The translations under genes and the position numbers were made by a program. From assembly GCA_027704905.1 (NCBI GenBank), contig CM051022.1, positions 8,943,471 through 9,007,470 on the forward strand: a stretch of DNA of 64,000 bases, in the 5' to 3' direction. The notes beneath the pieces were generated by a model that was given only the letters and a program-made list of their open reading frames with translations, was not told where the DNA came from and made no database searches. The DNA comes from Muraenolepis orangiensis (lineage: Eukaryota > Chordata > Actinopteri > Gadiformes > Muraenolepididae). Below are positions 44,225 through 64,000 of this stretch, in pieces; position 1 is the stretch's first letter; each line of letters opens with the position of its first letter.

Positions 44225-45092
44225 TATTAACCAGTAACTTTTGAATGCTGGACTTTGATTAATCATTGCTTAGTAAACTACAGTAGATAAATCATGCTTA
44301 TTTATCTTTTTTTTCAAAGCCCACAAAATCAAAGAAAGCGAAGTCAACCAGCACAGAGCCTGCCAAGAAGACGGGAAAAAAGAAGCCAGACAAAAAGACC
44401 AGTGCCAAAAACACGCCCCTGGCTGAGGTGGACATCTTCGGCCCAGCAGCCATGGAAAACTTGTACTACATTTCCCACAATGCAGCTGACTGTCTCCAGT
44501 TTAGAGGCTATGGGAGCCCAATTGCAAAGAAAGGGAAGGGCAAATAGTAGCTTATGAATGGTCGAAACCACAGCCACACCAACACGAAATGAATGGTAAG
44601 GAAAGAATGCCAGGGTAATGGTACCATTGTGTTTATGTATTTGGAATTACCCAATAAGCTTCGTATCAGATCTAGAAAAATGCAACTATTGAAAGACTGA
44701 TTTGGTAGTTTGAGACCAGATCTCTTTGGCTTTTTTTTTTTTTTTACATTGCCTTGCATTAATAATAATAATATTTATTTGTGGGTGCCTTTCAACACAC
44801 CCAAGACCTTACAGAGCATATATGCTACAGTGGACTTCATTACTTGACCACTGTTACTTTGTCTTATTAAAATCCAAACTATGGAGACAAAAATATTGTC
44901 CCAGGCACGGTTAGATATGCTTAAATAATAGGCAGTACGATTGATCCTTTCACCAATGTATACAAACGTATAATTTCAATGAAAACAAAGTATTCAAAAA
45001 TAAAATATTTCCAGTTTGTCTTCCATGTCCTTGTCATGCCTCATTGCTCAGGCGGCTTCTTCTTTGCCTCCACGTCCTTCTTGAAGGCCTCT
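44225..45092. repeat. Tandem duplication, unit 2 (868 bp)
   Basis: Second copy of the SMKR1/STMP1 3'-end segment. The sequence continues into the intact STMP1 exon 3 and its acceptor. Confidence 0.93.
44320..44547 (+). CDS. smkr1: Duplicate SMKR1 coding exon (distal copy)
   Basis: Identical by eye to the proximal exon, with the same acceptor tract. Its unit begins 11 bp downstream of the exon-1 ATG, so it has no start codon of its own. It can be used only if exon 1 splices to it instead of to the proximal copy, giving the same protein with a different 3'UTR. AATAAA signals follow both copies (44131-44136 and 44999-45004). Confidence 0.75.
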   Translation, partial: PTKSKKAKSTSTEPAKKTGKKKPDKKTSAKNTPLAEVDIFGPAAMENLYYISHNAADCLQFRGYGSPIAKKGKGK

Positions 45093-47245
45093 ATTTTCTT
45101 GGAAATGTTGGGTACCTTAGTGGGGGGTGAAATGTGTTTTTATTGGGTGATATTATTGTCATGTATAAGAGACTCAAGACCCACCTGTTCAGAGTCCACC
45201 TGGACTCTCCATGAACCCTCCTTCTCCTTTGTGAACCCCTAACTTGCTTAAGTCCTGACATTAATAGCTCTTAGCATGTTGTATATTCTAGCAAGTGTAT
45301 ATCCTTAATGTTGATAACACGCTCTTATCACAGCTACTTAAGCAGGTGACCTGGCAGTATGAAATTGTGTTATTCATCTTGTTAATATGAATGCTTGTGA
45401 ACTGCTCTATTTTTATGTTTGCGTACCTCAGCGTTATGCTATTGTCTACTTCAACAAATGTACACCTTGTAAGTCGCTTTGGATAAAAGCGTCTGCCAAA
45501 TGTCCTAAATGTAAATATAACTTATTTAATGGCGTTTTGAAACCCCTCACATCTTGTGTATACAGAATAAGATTCTAATCTATTGTCATTGCACTGCAGC
45601 ACAAGTACAGTACAGAGAAAATAATTTGGCATTTAACCATATATATTATAGATATATACACACACAGTGAAGGAAATAATTATTTGATCCCTTGTCGATT
45701 TTGTAAGTTTGCTCACTTACAAAGAAATGAACAGTCTATCATTTTAATGGTAGGTTTATTTTAACAGTGAGAAACAAAATATCAAAAAGAAAATCCAGAA
45801 ATTGACATCATATAAAAGTTATAAATTATTTGCATTTAATTGAGTGAAATAAGTATTTGATCCCCTTGCAACGAACAAGAATTCTGGCTCCGACAGACCA
45901 GTTAGGAAGTCCTCTCGCTTTAAGAAAGTGCTCCTAATATCAACTCATTACCTGTATAAAAGACACCTGTCCACAGAATCAATCAGATTCCAACCTCGCC
46001 ACCATGGGCAAGACCAAAGAGCTGTCTAAGGACATCAGGGACAAGATTGTAGACCTGCACAAGGCTGGAATGGGCTACAAGACCATCAGCAAGCAGCTTG
46101 GTGAGAAGGAGACAACTGTTGGTGCGATTATTCAAAAATGGAAGAAACACAAAATGACTATCAATCGCCCTCAGTCTGGGGCTCCACGCAAGATCTCGCC
46201 TCGTGGGGTATCGAGGATCATGAGAATGGTGTGGGGTATCAAGGATCATGAGAACAGTGAGGGATCAGCCAAGAACTACACGGGAGGAACTTGTTAATGA
46301 TCTCAAGGCAGCTGGGACCACAGTCACCAAGAAAACTATTGGTAACACACTACGCCGTAATGGATTAAAATCCTGCAGCGCCCGCAAGGTCCCCCTGCTC
46401 AAGAAGGCACATCTGAAGTTTGCCAATGAACATCTGAATGAGGAGGCTTGGGAGAAGGTGATGTGGTCAGATGAGACCAAAATTGAGATCTTTGGCATCA
46501 ACTCTACACGCTGCGTTTGGAGGAAGAGAAATGCTGACCATAACCCCAAGAACACCATCCCCACTGTCAAGCATGGAGGTGGAAACATTATGCTTTGGGG
46601 ATGTTTCTCTGCTAAGGGGACAGGACTTCACCGCATCGAGGGGAGGATGGATGGGGCCATGTACCGTAAAATCTTGGCCGATAACCTCCTTCCCTCAGCC
46701 AGGACACTGAAAATGGGTCGTGGATGGGTCTTCCAGCACGACAATGACCTAAAACATACGGCCAAGGTAACAAAGGAGTGGCTAAAGAAGAAGCACATTA
46801 AGGTGATGGAGTGGAGTAGCCAATCTCCGAACCTTAATCCCATAGAAAATCTGTGGAGGGAGCTGAAGCTTCGAGTTGCCAAGCATCAGCCTCGAAACCT
46901 TAAGGATTTAGAGAGGATCTGCGAAGAGGAGTGGACCAAAATCCCTCCTGAGATGTGCGCAAACCTGGTGACCAACTACAAGAAACGTCTGACCTCTGTG
47001 CTGGCCAACAAGGGTTTCTCCACCAAGTACTAAGTCATGTTTTGCATGGGGATCAAATACTTATTTCACTCAATCAAATGCAAATCAATTTATAACTATT
47101 ATATGATGTCAATTTCTGGATTTTTTTTTGATATTCTGTCTTTCACTGTTAAAATAAACCTACCATTAAAATTATAGACCGTTCATTTCTTTGTAAGTGG
47201 GCAAACTTAGAAAATCGGCAAGGGATCACATAATTATTTCCTCCA

Positions 47246-47304
<59 letters not shown>

Positions 47305-47413
47305 AGTACCAACAGGTAGTGAGCAGGCCGGTATGCAGTTATATCAACAGTTGTAGATAAAAATAAAATAAAATAAATAACATATACATATATATATATA
47401 TATATCTATATAT

Positions 47414-47470
<57 letters not shown>

Positions 47471-48224
47471 CACACGCACATATACAGCAGGTATTGCACA
47501 GGCCAGTATGCAGTTATATCAATATACAAAATGTACATGGCTATCATACAGGTATGTATATAGGTAGAGGTATAGGACTATAGGTAGTAGTAGATGTATA
47601 GAACTATATAGGTAGAGGTAGATGTATAGAACTATATAGGTAGAGGTAGATGTATAGAACTATATAGGTAGAGGTAGATGTATAGAACTATATAGGTAGA
47701 GGTAGATGTATAGAACTATATAGGTAGAGGTAGATGTCTAGAACTATATAGGTAGAGGTAGTCTATTGTCCCTGGTGACTCACGTCATAGTTTTGAGCCA
47801 GATACATCCCCACCACGTTTCCCAAAGTGAAGCCAGCCTGGAAAAAAAGGCACATTATAAAAACGTCAAACACTGCACATATATTACTAGATTACTATTT
47901 ACTAATTAAGTACATGAGTAAAAGTAGTCATCCCAACGTTGAGTAGACGTTGACCAGAGAACGATGGCTTTTTGACATACCCAGATAATACCACAGCCAA
48001 AACAATGATAACCAACATCTCAGTAACAATGTCCCACAGCTTTTATGATTATGTTGTATACATTATATTTAGATAAGTTTCTAATTAGATTCAAATGTAT
48101 TGTCATTGCACTAATTAAGCATCTCAAGTGCATGGTAATATGTGGTTTACAGTTTAAATGTACAGGTTAAAATCGGTCAATCGCCAATGATTAACTCAAC
48201 TTAACTCACCAGAAACTGCAGCAT
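45041..48224 (-). CDS. stmp1: Short transmembrane mitochondrial protein 1 (micropeptide)
   Basis: A 47-residue protein in three tiny exons: 48224-48210 (MLQFL), 47837-47784 (AGFTLGNVVGMYLAQNYD) and 45115-45041 (VPNISKKIEAFKKDVEAKKK, PPEQ, TGA). All borders are GT/AG in phase 0. It matches human STMP1 (C7orf73), also 47 aa, in length and nearly throughout: one hydrophobic membrane helix (about residues 4-18) followed by a basic amphipathic tail. STMP1 is a mitochondrial inner-membrane micropeptide linked to respiration and, in published work, to mitochondrial fission. Intron 2 carries a Tc1 element and repeats. Minus-strand AATAAA (complement 44774-44779) lies ~260 bp after the stop. The gene converges on SMKR1 and diverges from DNM1L. 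Confidence 0.95.
45468..45510 (+). mobile_element. LINE (L2-like) 3' tail
   Basis: GTAAGTCGCTTTGGATAAAA + GCGTCTGCCAAATG, the conserved tail of abundant fish LINEs/SINEs. Related copies: 11541-11577 (+), 26195-26234 (-), 37118-37157 (+), 49806-49840 (+). Confidence 0.7.
45661..47252 (+). mobile_element. Tc1/mariner element, Passport (PPTN)-like
   Basis: Long terminal inverted repeats of about 200 bp begin CAGTGaAGGAAATAATTA and end with the complement ...TAATTATTTCCTCCACTG. The inner ends share the direct motif AAGTATTTGATCCCC / its complement. The sequence recalls Passport, a Tc1-like element first described in plaice. It inserted in a TA/CA simple repeat, so the TA duplication cannot be read cleanly. 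It encloses one transposase gene. Confidence 0.85.
46004..47033 (+). pseudogene. Tc1-type transposase, frameshifted
   Basis: The ATG (46004, ACCATGG context) opens an N-terminal paired-like helix-turn-helix (MGKTKELSKDIRDKIVDLHK, GYKTISKQLG, NRPQSGAPRKISPR). A 28-bp segment GGGGTATCGAGGATCATGAG... at 46205-46232 is repeated imperfectly at 46233-46255. This shifts the frame, and the first frame stops at 46297. The catalytic part continues in another frame with MWSDETKIE (first Asp), VFQHDNDLKHTA (second Asp) and NLNPIENLW (Glu), a DDE triad, ending at TAA 47033. Apart from the local 28-bp duplication the gene looks well preserved, so the insertion is not very old. Confidence 0.88.
47565..47762. 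repeat. 28-bp minisatellite, about 7 units
   Basis: Consensus GATGTATAGAACTATATAGG + TAGAGGTA; ends just before STMP1 exon 2. Confidence 0.9.
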
Positions 48225-48708
48225 GTTTGACGAAAAGAATGTACAGTGGACGACAGCAACGGTGTTTTGTTTATGTATTAATCGTGTTGTCTTGTTAACA
48301 ATAAGCTAACTTAACGCGGAAGAATATTTACTCAAAGTTGAATGTCCACAAGCTAGCAGGCAATGTCAACGACGAATCCACCGCACATGCGCACTCGCGC
48401 ACTCACGCACTGCACTTTGCATTCTGCACGTCACGACAATCGTAAATCGACTTCGCATCTCTGCCGTGGATGTAGTTTATTTCACGTCCCCCCTACGGTT
48501 GAACCTCACCGCCGTGCCGTTGGAGAAAAACTACATCTCCCACTCACCCCCCCCCCCCACATAGATAACGCGTTCTACGGGTGTGTGGGTGTGTTGTTGC
48601 AATGGTGGTGACAGTTAGACATTGAATGACTTTGGCTCCATCCTTTGCGCTGCCAATTTCATTTATTTTATTGAGCCAAATAATTTAGTTTTTTTTTCCA
48701 CCTGCAAC
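48225..48708. promoter_or_regulatory. Bidirectional STMP1/DNM1L promoter region
   Basis: Only 484 bp separate the STMP1 start codon (minus) from the DNM1L start codon (plus), so both promoters and 5'UTRs must lie here. At 48530-48542 the sequence ACTACATCTCCCA matches the ZNF143/THAP11 (SBS) consensus ACTACAnnTCCC, common in bidirectional housekeeping promoters. No TATA box is obvious. Confidence 0.6.
48530..48542 (+). promoter_or_regulatory. Putative ZNF143/SBS motif
   Basis: ACTACATCTCCCA fits the known ACTACAnnTCCCA core. A match by eye to a known motif; occupancy is not shown. Confidence 0.4.
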
Positions 48709-63955
<15,247 letters not shown>

Positions 63956-64000
63956 TTTGTTGTTACTTAATTAGGGTTAAGTTCATTACATATAAACCAA

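Larger units (their letters stand above)
45116..47783 (-). other. stmp1: STMP1 intron 2 with transposon and repeat insertions
   Basis: Holds a LINE 3' tail (45468-45510), a Passport-like Tc1 element (about 45661-47252), TA repeats (47250-47294, 47391-47460) and a 28-bp minisatellite (47565-47762). The only coding sequence seen is the transposase remnant. Confidence 0.8.

Overview
This window is nuclear DNA from a teleost fish. All genes are split into many short exons with GT/AG borders. The introns are packed with very long TG/CA and CT/AG microsatellites, and fish-type SINE, LINE-tail, hAT and Tc1/Passport-like elements are present. The extreme dinucleotide-repeat density is reminiscent of codfishes (Gadiformes), but that placement is only an inference. 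No bacterial features, CRISPR arrays or operons occur.

Layout: (1) 1-18.9 kb, + strand: the last 16 coding exons and 3'UTR of a striatin-interacting protein, probably STRIP2; its 5' end lies before the window. (2) 19.5-22.2 kb: unrecognised open segments, one split by a 990-bp hAT element with a perfect 8-bp target-site duplication. (3) 22.9-24.7 kb, - strand: complete MORN2 (5 exons, 134 aa). (4) 25.6-42.8 kb, + strand: DHX57, an RNA helicase with 23 coding exons, head-to-head with MORN2 and carrying an apparent 1-base frameshift in a C-run. (5) 43.3-44.5 kb, + strand: SMKR1, whose coding exon lies in a fresh 869-bp tandem duplication. (6) 45.0-48.2 kb, - strand: STMP1, a 47-aa mitochondrial micropeptide in three tiny exons, with a Passport-like Tc1 transposon in its second intron. 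(7) 48.7-63.95 kb, + strand: DNM1L (Drp1), 19 coding exons, 702 aa.

The genes do not form a pathway, but two divergent pairs stand out: MORN2/DHX57, also neighbours in mammals, and STMP1/DNM1L, two mitochondrial genes whose start codons are only about 485 bp apart. STRIP2, SMKR1 and STMP1 map to human 7q32-33, MORN2/DHX57 to 2p22 and DNM1L to 12p11 (from memory), so the order here is a rearranged fish arrangement.

Exon borders were set by eye from splice consensus, phase continuity and recalled family sequence. Exon lengths sum to whole codons for STRIP2 (659 aa visible), MORN2, STMP1, SMKR1 and DNM1L. DHX57 fails by exactly one base.
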